In this document: positions 29,519-41,312 of the stretch, piece after piece | How positions within the stretch are numbered: the first letter of the stretch is position 1 | Layout: every line of letters starts with the position of its first letter | DNA from: Flaccisagitta enflata | Taxonomy: Eukaryota; Chaetognatha; Sagittoidea; Aphragmophora | Length of the DNA stretch: 64,000 nt | Assembly: GCA_965153355.1 (NCBI GenBank) | Contig: OZ231127.1 | Span: 24,924,001-24,988,000 of the forward strand | Direction of reading: 5' to 3' | Notes under the pieces: generated by a model | Databases searched by the model: none | Seen by the model: the letters and a program-made list of their open reading frames with translations, nothing else | What the model was told of the DNA's origin: nothing | Program-made: the position numbers and the translations under genes

Positions 29519-30105
29519 TAAAAATAAACAAACAATCAAAAATGTATGATGGATAAACCCGAATAGCCAATAAGAAGAGTTAACTAATTCATTGCACTAT
29601 CTCTCGAATCATGACACACGGACTGACTAACGGACAAAGAGTTACGCAAACTTTTTATCGTACTGCATCGACACCATTGACGCATTCAAATATTGAATTA
29701 AGTGTAAACCGCATTTTTCAGGAAGTCTTGTATGAACTTCTGAAAGCAATTTTGTTCGTCTGTAATGTTTAAGCTAACAATTTCCTTATAATTGAGCATA
29801 TAAAGTTGTTATGAAGACAAAATCGAAAGAAAGAATCGCGGCGATATTTGAATTCTAGTATGCATTTGCGCGTGGATCAACTGGGGATAATGTAAGATGA
29901 CGCAATATTTAGGATAATATCTTTAAGATCATTGGTCAGCCGGTCGAGATTTTCCTAAAGTAAAATGCTAATAAATGATTGTTTTTTTTTAGCCCTAATT
30001 GGAACTTCGGCCGATGATTAAACACTTTTAACTTGTTGATGATTAAGCACATTTTGCTCGTTGAATATTCGTTAATCATTCATGATTTTTCACTATCACA
30101 TTGCA
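29519..30105. other. Upstream of ENY2, no feature recognised
   Basis: AT-rich. It may hold the ENY2 promoter and an upstream exon, but I cannot place either. Confidence 0.35.
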
Positions 30106-30107
30106 CA

Positions 30108-30169
30108 GACACACACACACAGACACACAGACATACAGACAGACGGACACACAGAAACACACACACACA

Positions 30170-30234
<65 letters not shown>
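30108..30234. repeat. (CA)n microsatellite
   Basis: ACACAG/ACAGAC units grade into pure CA. Confidence 0.95.
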
Positions 30235-30237
<3 letters not shown>

Positions 30238-30596
30238 AACGCGTGCATACGCGTAGTCACCACACAAGGAAACTTTAATGGACATTTGCGCCAGTGCGCT
30301 ACTTGCCCTACCAGTTACAAGGCCTGCTTTTCTCCCTTCACATTATTTAGAAACTTAAACTTCATCTGCACTTTTCTATAAGTGCAAATGCGCTAATGCG
30401 CTAGGGAATGCGCTATGTGATGCGCTAATGTGATTCCCCCGGCCATTTACTGCGCCTAATTTCTGAAAACAGTATCAGCATTTTCAAGAGCTTTAACTTT
30501 TTGGAGAAGTCGAGCCTCAAAGGCGATGAATCTGGTCTTTAGTAAGCAGAGAGAAGCATGGTTGTGTATGTCTGTCACTGCTAGTCTTTTTCTGTC

Positions 30597-30822
30597 ATTT
30601 TTAGTCGCGTGCTACACGACTCTACACCCCGCTTTGTCGGTCTGTCCATCGGTCCGTCCGTCCATCGGTCCGTCCGTCGGTCCGTCGGTCCGTCCGTCCA
30701 TCACACATGTACTTTTGGGGTTTTTGCGGTTTTTTATTACTGCTCCTGCCCAAATGATATGGTGACCTCAGTCCTGGCCCTGCCCACCCATGCGACTGGG
30801 AGTATGCATATCCGGCCTTGTT
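30597..30822 (+). repeat. Structured short repeat, version A
   Basis: Head AGTCGCGTGCTACACGACT, CTACACCCCGCTTTGTC, a GGTCCGTCCGTCC microsatellite, tail CCCATGCGACTGGGAGTATG, end TATCCGGCCTTGTT. Confidence 0.85.
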
Positions 30823-30999
30823 GCTATGAATCTTTTCTGTCTTTTTGCAATTTTGTCTCTTTTATTTTTCTCTCTGTGAATCCTCAAAGTTATAATTTGT
30901 TTTGTGTCTATAGAATCTGTCATAAATAAATGCTGTCTGTATGTCTGAAATGCATTATTATGTGTATTTGTCTGTCTGCTTTTCTCTAAACATTTCTTT

Positions 31000-31350
<351 letters not shown>

Positions 31351-31940
31351 TGGCTCTCACGCATGCACAAACACACACTCATTGACGCATAAACAAACAC
31401 GCTATGAGCTTGTTCAACTCATCCCATGAAGTCTTAACCCTTAAAAAAATGTGTCTACAGTTCTGGGGCAGAGAGCAACCAGGAAATTAACTTGCGCTAA
31501 TGCGCTTATGTCTTGGTGCGCTAATGCGCTAAGAAAACTAATTGCGCCTAAGATAGCATGTCTGCAAAAGCCAAATTGTAACTAGGGCAATGAGGCCAGA
31601 AACACACCAGCGCTGGTGAAGGAGGCCCCTAGCGCAAATGTCCATTGCGCCAATGGGGGAAGTTTCTTTGTGCACCATAATTAAATTATACCTTTTGAAT
31701 ATCGAAATATTCTCTTTTCTCAACTTTCTAGACTTTTTTCGGTTCTTGGGTTCGAGACTGCGACGTCTTCAAGGAAAAGCAACAATCTTCATGCCGTTTT
31801 TATCCAGGTAGAAGTTTTTTTGCTTTGCAGATGAACCCTGCAGCATCGACAAGATGATTATATCTTAGGGCCTATGCATGGAATTACACAATAACACACC
31901 CAAAAATGTCGGAACAGGTGTTAAAGTGAAGAGGTGTAAC

Positions 31941-32312
31941 TTTTTAAGTGCGTCCTCGCACTTCTATAAGAGGTCATGTCCGTCTGTTGGTCGGTATGTC
32001 GGTCGGTTGGTCGGTCGGTTACGCAAAAGTTTGAAACGGCTGATTCTGACGTATTTCATCACCTGTCATGCCATACCATATTCATTCATTCATTCATTCA
32101 TTCATTCATTCATTCATTCATTCATTCATTCATTCATTCATTCATTCATTCATTCATTCATTCGTCCACTCATTCATTCATTCATTCATTCATTCATTCA
32201 TTCATTCATTCATTCATTCATTCATTCATTCATTCATTCATTCATCACAAACGATCCTCCGCAAGTTCTTAATCAAGCGAGGCGCACTTATTGGCCATAA
32301 CTTGGCCTTGTT
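31941..32312 (+). repeat. Structured short repeat, version D, with (ATTC)n
   Basis: Head AAGTGCGTCCTCGCACTT, CTATAAGAGGTCATGTC, a GGTCGGTTGG stretch, then about 170 bp of ATTC repeats, tail CGAGGCGCACTTATTGGCC, end ACTTGGCCTTGTT. The tail GGCGCACTT pairs with left arm AAGTGCGTC except for one position. Confidence 0.85.
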
Positions 32313-32454
32313 CAATCATGTACCAGTAATAAACAAAATAATCATGTTATGTCCATTAATTCAAATTTGGGCAAACCGGAATTCTTGTCATTAATGTTTG
32401 TGAATGTCGGTATCAGATTGCTTAAATTGATTGGGTCTTTCGTCTCTTAATTCA

Positions 32455-32701
32455 GGGCGTGTTTCTAGTGAGCGCCAAAAACGCGTTTCTTCCTGTGTAA
32501 CGTGATAACAGTGTGAACACATATTCAAGAATTTCAACCGTCCCATGAGGGAGTGAGCAAAGTGAGTGAGCCCAAGAACGGAGTGTAGCAAAGCGGAGCG
32601 CTGCAGAGCAAGTGAGCAGAGTGAGCGGTGCGAGCGAACGAACGTAGCGAGCGACCGAGTGGCCCGTTCAAAACGCGGTTGTCTCTGACTAGAAACGCCC
32701 T
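32455..32701. repeat. Foldback with GGGCGT(G)TTTCTAGT ends
   Basis: Ends GGGCGTGTTTCTAGTGAG and CTGACTAGAAACGCCC are inverted. Next inside are AACGCGTTTC and AAAACGCGGTT. The interior is GAGC/GTGAGC-rich. Related sequence occurs at 35220-35460 and 38345-38500. Confidence 0.7.
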
Positions 32702-32874
32702 CTTATTCCTGCTTTGTAGATGTTTTCTTCAGCGTCCTGACAGCGTCAAGGACCAGAAAGGAGGAGTAGGCATGTTATTGAACCGTATATAGAGAAAGTT
32801 ACGCTTCTCAAAAAGTCAATCAGTCACTCAGCGAATTCACCAATTGCAGTCGGTTTGTGACCTGCTCAGCAATA

Positions 32875-33138
32875 AACAAGGCTGGATACACGGCTACCCA
32901 AGTCGCGTGCGGGTGGGTAGGGGCAATAATAAAAAAGGCTGGATACACGGCAACCCCAGTCGTGCGTGGGTGGGCAGGAGCAGTGATAGAAAACGTCACA
33001 AAAGTATTTGGACAGGCACAGTAAGCTCAAACAGCTCAATAACGCCAAAATAGTAAAAAGGGATTCAACCAACCAACTTCCAACCGACCAACAGTTGGAC
33101 AAAGCGGGGTGTAGAGTCGCGTAGCACGCGACTAAAAA
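32875..33138 (-). repeat. Structured short repeat, version A (reverse), double tail
   Basis: Two tails in tandem (GCCGTGTATCCAGCCTT, each with an AGTCG(C)(G)TGC segment) at 32877-32990. The single head, AGTCGCGTGCTACGCGACT on the minus strand, is at 33114-33135. This looks like one copy inserted in, or duplicated with, another. Confidence 0.8.
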
Positions 33139-33146
33139 GGCAAATC

Positions 33147-33276
33147 ATGAAATTGGGCAGGAGCAGTGATGCCAAAAAACACCCGTGCAAGCCAAAAAAG
33201 CTAAGTGTTACGGACCAAAGGACAACAGAACGACTGACTCAGCGGGTTATGGAGTCTCGTGCATGCGACTTAAAAA
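33147..33276 (-). repeat. Structured short repeat, version A, tail deleted
   Basis: Head AAGTCGCATGCACGAGACT on the minus strand and the GGCATCACTGCTCCTGCCC body are present. The distal tail is missing. Confidence 0.65.
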
Positions 33277-33338
33277 ATGGAAAACGAAACACCCCCCCTA
33301 AAAAAAGACAAGACAACAAGGGCAAAAACCAGAGAAAA

Positions 33339-33469
33339 AAGGCCAAGTAGGCCAATAGGGTGCGACGTGTGGATCGTCGAACGAATGAGTTACCGACCAA
33401 CCGACCAACCAACCGACCGACCAACAGACACAGCCAGTTATAGAGGTGCTTTGTCGCACCTAAAAAAAC
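33339..33469 (-). repeat. Structured short repeat, version C (reverse)
   Basis: Head AGGTGCGACAAAGCACCT with a perfect distal complement (GTCGCACC) and the end CTACTTGGCC on the minus strand. GGTCGGTTGG microsatellite between. It stands directly next to the previous fragment. Confidence 0.85.
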
Positions 33470-33550
33470 AATACGCTTGTATTTGCCGGCACAGTGTTCT
33501 TTTTTGAAGAATGATGGAAATGATGGAAATGATGGAAATGATGGAAATGA

Positions 33551-33895
33551 TCTCTAGGACTCGCAATAACTAGTTAAAATTCTGAAAACCATTATAGTTA
33601 ACTATGAGAAATTAACTAGTTAAAACAGTTAATGATTTTTATGGAAAAATGGGGATAAATCACCTTTTTTTCTTTTAAATGACATGATTTTTTGTAATTT
33701 TTTTTGACATGGTTGGATTGCAACACAGAAACATGGAAACTTGAGGATATTTAACTTGAAACAGTCAATACTGAGATTACTGATAAATTTATGAATTGTA
33801 TCAATTTTGCCATTTATATAGTAAAATATTTGGTTAGTTAACTTTTAACTAGTTAATTTGAAAACCTTAACTATTGCGACTCCTAATTATCTCTG
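33551..33895. repeat. Foldback with AGGACTCGCAATA ends
   Basis: Left end CTAGGACTCGCAATAACTAG and right end ACTATTGCGACTCCTAATTA are inverted. Subterminal AACTAGTTAA repeats occur in both. AT-rich interior, no ORF. A GATGGAAAT tandem repeat lies just to the left. Confidence 0.65.
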
Positions 33896-34193
33896 ATACC
33901 TGTGCCTGGTTGGTTTGTCTGCGTTGCAGGAATCCAGAAGGAAAAATCATAATGTGCTGAAAGAAAGATCACAGAGGAGAAATGATTTTGCTTAATAATG
34001 TGACGGATTTTCAAGCGTCATTTTAAATCCAATCTGGCGTAGAGTGCAAAGAGTTGTGGCAACTAACTTATGGAGCGCAAATGTCTCCAATTTGTCTTTC
34101 ACCAATGAAGTGCCGGTTGGGCGATGAGACCGGCTTTAAACTTGTCGGAAACTTTCCTCCTTTTTCGGTCTCGTCGGTTTTTTTTATATCAAT

Positions 34194-34396
34194 TTTTAGT
34201 CGCGTGCACGCGACTCTACAACCCGCTTTGTCCGTCGTTCGGTTGGTCGGTTGGTCGGTCGGTTGGTCACACTTTGATTTTTTTTATGATTTTATTTCTT
34301 TGACCTCACTGCTCTTACCCGAATAGTCTGGTGACCTCGAATATGGCCCCTGCCCACCCGCACGCGACTTCAATAGCCGTGTATCCGGCCTTGTTT
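34194..34396 (+). repeat. Structured short repeat, version A
   Basis: Perfect head palindrome AGTCGCGTGCACGCGACT, GGTTGGTCGGTC microsatellite, tail CGCACGCGACTTCAATAGCC, end GTGTATCCGGCCTTGTT. Confidence 0.9.
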
Positions 34397-34693
34397 TTTA
34401 TGCCAACAGCCAGCTTTTGTAATTTTTTTTGAGCATTTGGATTGTTCCATTACCAGAAAATGTTGGCGTTGTCGTATTCAATTGGCGACATTCATCAACC
34501 AGCATTCATTGTAAATTTCTAATGCCGGGCTCAGAATTTCATTGAAATTCTTCCAGACAAATATGCTTTTAATTATCATTCCTTTACTGCTCTCGGATGT
34601 TTGCGCACCCTCGCTGCCACTCACTTCCTGTCACGTGGTCTCCCTTCACCCCTCCTCTTCCAACTTACCTGAAATGTCAGAATTTCAAAAGGA

Positions 34694-34776
34694 TCAAACT
34701 ATCAGGATCGAACTCGTGACTCATAAATTTGAAGTTCAGCAACTTAACCATTAGGCCGTGGTGCCACTCTGCCTGA
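34694..34776 (-). repeat. tRNA-like SINE head
   Basis: On the minus strand: TGGCACCACGGCCTAATGGT resembles an A box and D arm, and ACGAGTTCGATCCTGATAG a B box and T arm. The acceptor arms do not pair, so it is a tRNA-derived relic rather than a tRNA gene. Confidence 0.6.
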
Positions 34777-35298
34777 ACTCAGCCCAGAAAGCTGAGTTCT
34801 TATTAATAAATCGAGCGAATGCTCTCACGCACAAATCGAATCGTGAATTGAAATCGTGACTTTTCTAGTCATATCTTTGAAACGCCATAACTCAGAGACG
34901 AATTGACGGATTGGCTTGATTTTTTGTACGGTAACATGTATTAAGTTTCAGGAATTTTTTAGAAGTAATACCACGCCAACCAGCCTACCTGCCTAAAAAT
35001 TTCAAGCGAGTATAGCTTAAGAAATGTTCGATGAAAATCTCAGATATTTTGCATGAATGATCATCCAACCCTTTGACATATCCCGAGTAAGTTGTACAGC
35101 AATCACGTAATTACTTTTACTACAATCGCATTGAACATTTTTCTCACATATCAAAAATGAATAATTTGCAAACAAACAACTCTAAAAGAGGCTCTGTTTG
35201 TCCGTCATCAATCTGCCAGTCATGAACGGAGCGAGCGTAGCAAGGCAGAGCGCTGGGGAGCGAATGAGCGATGCGAACGACCGAGTGCAGTGGTGTGT

Positions 35299-35450
35299 TA
35301 ACAAGGCCGGATACACGGCCAATACCAGTCGCGGACGGGTGGGCAGGGGCGGAAATGCGCGTTTTCACACTTTCAAACTCGATCACCAAGGACCGACGGA
35401 CCGACGGACGGACAAAGCCTCTTATAGAGTCGCTTGTCCGCGACTAAAAA
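35299..35450 (-). repeat. Structured short repeat, version A' (reverse)
   Basis: Minus-strand head AGTCGCGGACAAGCGACT, CTATAAGAGGCTTTGTCC, GTCGGTCC repeats, tail CCGTCCGCGACTGGTATTGG, end CCGTGTATCCGGCCTTGTT. It lies within a copy of the GAGC-rich foldback (35220-35465). Confidence 0.8.
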
Positions 35451-35611
35451 CGCGATTGTCTCGAGTAAAAACAGACCCGGAGCTCGGGCATGATGCATTA
35501 CAGCTGGGTGTTGTGTTATGGCCGCACGTGATACATTACGGCTATGCGTGATGCATTACAACTGCCCTAACAAGTTACAGCCGTGTGTGACACATTGCAG
35601 CCAGTGGCGTT

Positions 35612-35787
35612 CAGTTGAACCCCGCTCCAACGGACCCGCTTTTAATGGAATTCTACTTATAACAGAAATTAATTCTATGTTCCTTCAGCTGGTTTCCTTT
35701 TTTTCCTATATTGGCTATAACAGAATTACACTTATAACATATAAAATTCATTGGTCCCTTGATATCCATTGGAGCGGGATTCAGCTG
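35612..35787. mobile_element. MITE, pogo/Tigger-like ends
   Basis: Terminal inverted repeats CAGTTGAACCCCGCTCCAAC and, from the right, CAGCTGAATCCCGCTCCAAT. TA follows the right end and TT precedes the left. 176 bp, AT-rich, non-coding. The superfamily guess rests on the terminal sequence style alone. Confidence 0.65.
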
Positions 35788-36169
35788 TATTTGAAGATGC
35801 ATCTGCAGCTGTCAGGCATTGTGATGCACCCCTGCCTCAGCGTCCTAACCCCGGTTTGGTGCTCTATATAGCATAAGTAGGGAATTTCATCATATCCAAA
35901 TCCACTATATATATAAAAAATTATTTTTCGTCTGTATTTTTTTTATAAAATCTAATTCATATCAAGCAGTGTAATTAATCAACATACTGATATTTTTAAA
36001 AATAGTAATTACTAATTTACTTTTATAATTAGTTTATTTACATTTCAAGTAAGCTTTTTTATAGCAAGTGTTTTGATATTAAAGTCTTTACTTACAAATT
36101 CCCTGAATTTTCAACTAACAAACTTTAAATCCAAAATTAAAATAAAAGATATTCCCAACTTTTGCCTTG

Positions 36170-36360
36170 TGAAGCACCCAATAACCTCGGCCTCACCAAC
36201 CTATCTAGGCCTCACCAACCTATTCCTTGCCTCAGCGACCTATTCAAGCCTCGCCAACCTAATCTTCGCATCGCCAACCTAATCCTGACCTCACTGACCT
36301 AAACTTGGCCTCACCGACCTTTCCCAGCCTCACCAGCTTAGTCCTGGCCTCAGTTTGGAG
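36170..36360. repeat. Minisatellite, ~21 bp unit (GCCTCACCAACCTA)
   Basis: About eight degenerate units of GCCTCACCAACCTATTC type. Confidence 0.85.
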
Positions 36361-36509
36361 CAGTGATCAAACAAGGATGAAGGATTTGCTACAATGAAAT
36401 TCATAAAATGAAGTTTTTTAATTTCAAGACCAATATATGGAACACACATGTAACTATTATTTAAAAGAAACGAAATTCACTAAAAACAGGCAAATACCGA
36501 ATTTCATTT

Positions 36510-37375
36510 AATGTTTTTCTCTTGTCTTTGTTTATTGTTGCTGTGTTCTTCTCCATTGTTATTCTTCTTCACTATTATCATTGTTCTTCTTCATCATCCC
36601 AGTTCTTTTCCTCTAATGTTCCTCTCTATCTTCGTCTTCATCTTCATTATTCATCTTCATTATTCTTTTCCATCATTGCCATTGTTTTTCCCCGTCATTG
36701 TTGTCATTCTTTTTTTTTTATTTGTCATGGTTTTTCTCTATTGTCATGTTGTCCCCATCATCGTCGCCGTTCTTCTCTTTCATCGTCGTTTTTCTTCTCC
36801 TTCATCGTCGTTTTTCTTCTCCTTCATCGTCGTTTATCCTCTCCTTCATTGTCGTTTATCCTCTCCTTCATTGTCGTTTTTCTTCTCCTTTATCGTTGTC
36901 GTTCATCTCCTTCATTGTTGTCGTTCATCTCCTTCATTGTCGTCGTTCTTCTCCGTCATTGTTGTTGTTCTTCTCCATTGCTGTTGTTCTTCTCCATTGC
37001 TGTTGTTCTTCTCCTTCATTGTCGTCTTTCTTCCTCATTATCGTGGTTCTTCGTCAAGGTTGTTCTCCTTCATCGCCGTTGTTGTTCTCCTTCATCGCCG
37101 TTATTGTTCTCCTTCATCGCCGTTATTGTTCTCCTTCATCGCCGTTATTGTTCTCCTTCATCGCCGTTGTTGTTCTCCTTCATCGCCGTTGTTGTTCTCC
37201 TTCATCGCCGTTGTTGTTCTCCTTCATCGCCTTTGTTGTCCTTCTTCGTCAATGTTGTTCTCCTTCATCGCCGTCGTTCTTCTCCTTCATCGTCAACGTT
37301 GTTCTCCTTCAACGCCGTTGTTCTTCCCCTTCATCGCCGTCGTTCTTCTCCCTCATCTTTGTCGTTTTTATCTAA
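36510..37375. repeat. Minisatellite, 21-bp unit (TTCTCCTTCATCGCCGTTG)
   Basis: Repeats of a unit like TTCTCCTTCATCGCCGTTG, more regular towards the right (37050-37240). Because the unit length is a multiple of three and stops are absent, all three plus frames are open for up to 329 codons. This is why large ORFs appear; the products are periodic Phe/Ser/Leu/Arg/His peptides with no recognised domain. Confidence 0.85.
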
Positions 37376-37708
37376 AGAAAACATCGAATAATACCTTTTT
37401 TAAGTCAATATCTATTTTTGTTTATTTTGAATATCACTCGCTGAACTCTTGTAATTGGTTGGTATTTATCTCACCTGGTTCACGCGGTGTCCATTTGTAG
37501 TTAACACTTTTCTCCTCAATTTACAAGCGTTCTTCCCTTGCAACTCGTGATAGGAATGAAATTGTGAATAAAAAAAGAAAAAAATAGAAATTCTGATTCG
37601 ATTCTTTGCAGTAAAATGATGCTCGCGGATAAATGATTCATTTAAACCGACTTTCTCCAAGCCGGCAAAAATTTTGTGTGATGCATGTAATCATGGCGCA
37701 TCTCCACG

Positions 37709-37843
37709 AAACAAGGCCGGATACACGGCAGTCGCGGACGGTTGGGCAGGAACAGTAATGCGAAAATCGCTCGTAATTCAAAAATGTTACTTACCTACCG
37801 ACCGACACGGCAAGTTCTAGAGTCGCGTGTCCGCGACTAAAAT
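37709..37843 (-). repeat. Structured short repeat, version A' (reverse)
   Basis: Minus strand: head AGTCGCGGACACGCGACT, short GGTCGGTAGG stretch, tail CCGTCCGCGACTGCCGTG, end TATCCGGCCTTGTT. Very close to the copy at 490-633. Confidence 0.85.
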
Positions 37844-37974
37844 GCTCCTTATACAATTTCTATAAATAATGAGCAGATGTGGTATGATTGGTAACTAGGC
37901 TGGTTCCTTGAAGGGTGTATTCGAGTCAAAATTTAAAGCCTTCGTTTTCTAATTGACCATACACAGTAAGTGGT

Positions 37975-38140
37975 ATTTATGGAGCAATCGGACAAACAGA
38001 GGTCGGTATTTGATTGGGAAACCTGTGCGGCAATACACTGGTGAAGTATATGAAGGCTTTTCTTCATCCATAGAAACTCTTTACTGTTGCCGTGCAAGTT
38101 TCTTGATCAAATATCGGCCTCCGCTTGTCTGAGATCATTC
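37975..38140. repeat. Small foldback
   Basis: CGGACAAACAGAGGTCGGTATTTGAT on the left pairs with ATCAAATATCGGCCTCCGCTTGTCTG on the right. Flanking GCAGATGTGGTATG (37870) and TCAGATGTGGTATG (38168) are direct repeats. Confidence 0.65.
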
Positions 38141-38344
38141 ATGATTAGCCCCTTGGGTATGATTAATGATCAGATGTGGTATGGTAAGTTACAATGCCCT
38201 TTGTCATCTCTAAAGTCAAATGTTATAAATCATCGCGCGATAAGATGAAAATTGTCATTCTTATACTAAAATATCTAAAGTTTTACCATGTTATATACCA
38301 TTTTATACCACAGAAGGAACTTGGAAAGAATTCTAAATCTAGAT

Positions 38345-38500
38345 CTGAGGGGGCGTTTCTAGTCAGACTCAATCCCGTTTTCAGTCGCGTCAGATAATTC
38401 ATTACGTTCGTTCCTCTTTCACTCACACGCTCGCCTCCACAGTGCTCTAACTTTACTCTCTTGCTTTGCTTGTTCCCATTCACGGAGTTAGCTCACTCAC
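38345..38500. repeat. Partial copy of the GGGCGTTTCTAGTC foldback
   Basis: GGGGGCGTTTCTAGTCAGAC and the following CGTTCG/TCACTCACACGCTCGC stretch correspond to the inverted form of 32455-32701. The other end is not evident. Confidence 0.5.
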
Positions 38501-38934
38501 TTCAGGGGCGTAATGGAAGGGTCGCCGGGGGTAGCCTGGCACCACCCCCTGTTGCAGTTTCTAAAATATGAAGAAAAGAGAAGAAAAAAAGAAAGAGGCA
38601 ATGTTTTCATTATTTTAATTAAAATATATAATTATCTTTCTTAAGAATACATAAAGGTTGAACAAATAATTTTCTAATCAGGTCGTAAAGATTTATTGGG
38701 ACACAAACTGGGTGTACCCCTACTTTACTAGCTCCATATCTTCCCTGTCATGAACACTCTGTGGTAGGACAGTTAGGTTCTTAGATGTGTTCATGCTGCA
38801 AACATGATTCAAGGAAGAAGCTTGCGTTTTCATCTTCAGTAGAAACGCGCCCTGAGGCTGAGCGCTCTGGCTGCCACGAAGCACTCTGAGAGGCCCGGCC
38901 TCGGCTGCCATTGTCGTATCGACAATCTTGCAGT

Positions 38935-39055
38935 TGATTTGAGCCTTGCCCTTGACAATCTTTTTGATTGATTAAGCCTTCTGCCATGACAATCTTTCGG
39001 TGGTTAAACCTTTGCCCTTGACAATCTTTGCAGTTGATAAAGCCTTTTGCTCGAC
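38935..39055. repeat. Minisatellite, ~33 bp unit (TTGACAATCTTTGCAGTTGA)
   Basis: Three to four units of GCCCTTGACAATCTTT... with AAGCCTT/AAACCTT spacers. A short open frame to the left on the minus strand (38720-38911) is not recognisable as a gene. Confidence 0.75.
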
Positions 39056-39745
39056 CCGGCTACTGACGAGGATATGTTGATATGTCTATCTGTGTCTGTC
39101 ATTCCCGGTCATTACGACTATTTGTTAGCGAGTCTATATATGGTCATTCTGTCGGTTTTGAAAAACTGTTTGTACGTGAAGAGATGTATTTTGTTTATGT
39201 ACGTCTATCTGTATCAACATATTCTGCACCCAAATCTTGGAAATAAATTTTAGAAATCAAAACTACAGAGCACAGCTCATTTCCAACTATTAAAATATAC
39301 CAATCTAAAACGCATGGAACTAAAACAGTCCCAGATCAGATCTTGATTTTTGCTATATATTAGCTATAATAAAAGCTTTAATGTAAGATGATCAGTAAGT
39401 TATCTGAAGGTAAACTGTATGTACAAAATCCTTAAAAACAGTTTAAGACTGTGGGAAAATAAGGAGAGAGGTTGGGAAGACAGCCGACAGGATAATTGGC
39501 CAGAACATCATTTTCATGTCTAGCCGCTGCTTCAAATGCCAATTTTAATTCTGCATTCTCTTTCTGTCAGTCACTGTCAGTGTCAGTCCACTGTCAGTGC
39601 CATCAATTATTATCTTAATTGGTTTAGTCTTATGCCTTTTGTCCTCTATCTCAAGCAGTATTTGCTTTGTCCGACTATTCATATGTTGGATTTGCTCAAA
39701 CTCTCCTCAGGCTTTTCAATTCGTGTCTGTCAGGCTGCTCTGTCT

Positions 39746-40018
<273 letters not shown>

Positions 40019-40427
40019 GGTGGAATTATCACTGTGGGAAAAGTAAATTGGTGAATCTGTTTTAGTAAAGTCTCTGATGGGATGAAAATCAATCACTGGT
40101 GAAAATCCCTACAACAAATTCTCTCAAGTCAGGCAAATCAAATTCCTGGTGAGAAGGAAAAGAAGAAATGTAAAAAGTGAGAAAGAAAGAAAGAAAGAGA
40201 AAGAGAGAAATAGACAGACTATAGACAGACAATAGACAGAGAAAGAAAAAAACAACGAAAAAATGACATCAAAAGCCCTCTCGTTCTACAAAACAAACGA
40301 TTAAAATGGTAGATTTATTTTGCAACAAAACAAGTGGTGTATGTCTGTTAGTTTATTGTTTTGAAATTATTGCATTTATACAATATCTATCCTGGTAGAC
40401 GTATCACCCTAAATGGCTTTGTTAAGT

Positions 40428-40640
40428 TTATGGATGCATCCTCGCATCTCTATAAGAGGGTGTGTCCATCTGTGGGTCAGTCTATCTGTTGGTCCATTAC
40501 CTATTCATCAAAATCATTCAACAACCACCTGTCACACCATTTTTAGATGCCTCCTCGCATCTCTATGAGAGAGTGTGTCCATTGGTTAGTTAGTCTGTCC
40601 ATCAGTCTATTACTCATTCATTATTCCTCTCAGCCATGAT
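40428..40640 (+). repeat. Two head-only short repeats, version E
   Basis: GGATGCATCCTCGCATCTCT with CTATAAGAGGGTGTGTCC at 40433, and again AGATGCCTCCTCGCATCTCT with CTATGAGAGAGTGTGTCC at 40546. Both are followed by short GTCC/GTTGGTC stretches. Tails not found. Confidence 0.65.
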
Positions 40641-40777
40641 GCAATTATTCCAATCTAAAGATTTTTTTCCAGGACCCAAAATCAAAATCTGAAATCACAC
40701 ACTTGTGGAACCTATATGTCATTTCAGCCACTAGGTAAAGTAAAAATTTTCACTGAAACGGCTGCTACATCTACAGA

Positions 40778-40952
40778 TTTTTAGTCATGGATTATCAACT
40801 CTATAAGAGGCTTTATCCCTCTGTCTGTTGGTCCATTAGTCCGTCCGTTGGTCCATCTGTTGGTCTGTCAAGAGTCATCTAGTTTGAAAATGTAAAAACA
40901 GGCATTTCTACCCCTGCCCATCTATCTGCGACTGGTATTGGCCAATGTTTCT
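40778..40952 (+). repeat. Structured short repeat, decayed
   Basis: TTTTTAGTCATGGATTATCAACT and CTATAAGAGGCTTTATCC retain the head frame but the palindrome is lost. The tail CCCATCTATCTGCGACTGG and ATTGGCC are recognisable. Confidence 0.6.
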
Positions 40953-41168
40953 TGGGAAAAAGTTAGAGATTAAAATTTACATGCATATACTTTCGTCTTT
41001 TACAAATGCCTTACTGCAACCAAAATAAAGCATATGAGATTTAATCCTGGCCTTGGATCTTATCTCCATGCTTTTGGACCCAAATCCTGACCAAAATGCA
41101 TTGGAAATAGGCCCTTTCCTCCCTCTTCCTCCCCATTCCTCTCCCTTCCTCCATTTCCTCCTTTTTCT

Positions 41169-41312
41169 TCCCACTGGTGAGAATTTTTCTTCATAAAAAT
41201 TCTCACCAGTGGGAAATATTTTTTTCTTACCAGTGGAATGAATTTTTTATCCCACTGGTGAGAATTTGATTTCATCCCACTGGTGAGAAGAAAATCCTTC
41301 CCACTGGTGCGA
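41169..41312. repeat. Iterated CCCACTGGTGAGAA motif
   Basis: About six copies of CCCACTGGTGAGAATT or its variants in about 145 bp, two of them inverted (TTCTCACCAGTGGG, TTCTTACCAGTGG), with variable T- or A-rich spacers. Confidence 0.8.

Noticed and set aside
34694-34776. Functional tRNA gene on the minus strand
   Set aside because: A and B boxes are recognisable but acceptor and anticodon stems do not pair; better as a SINE relic.
36170-37375. CRISPR array
   Set aside because: Eukaryotic context; units are contiguous minisatellites without unique spacers.
36511-37500. A 329-codon ORF that could look like a membrane protein
   Set aside because: Minisatellite translation; the two other plus frames are equally open.
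38720-38987. Two overlapping minus-strand ORFs (63 and 68 codons)
   Set aside because: They overlap in different frames, one runs into a minisatellite, and no family was recognised.
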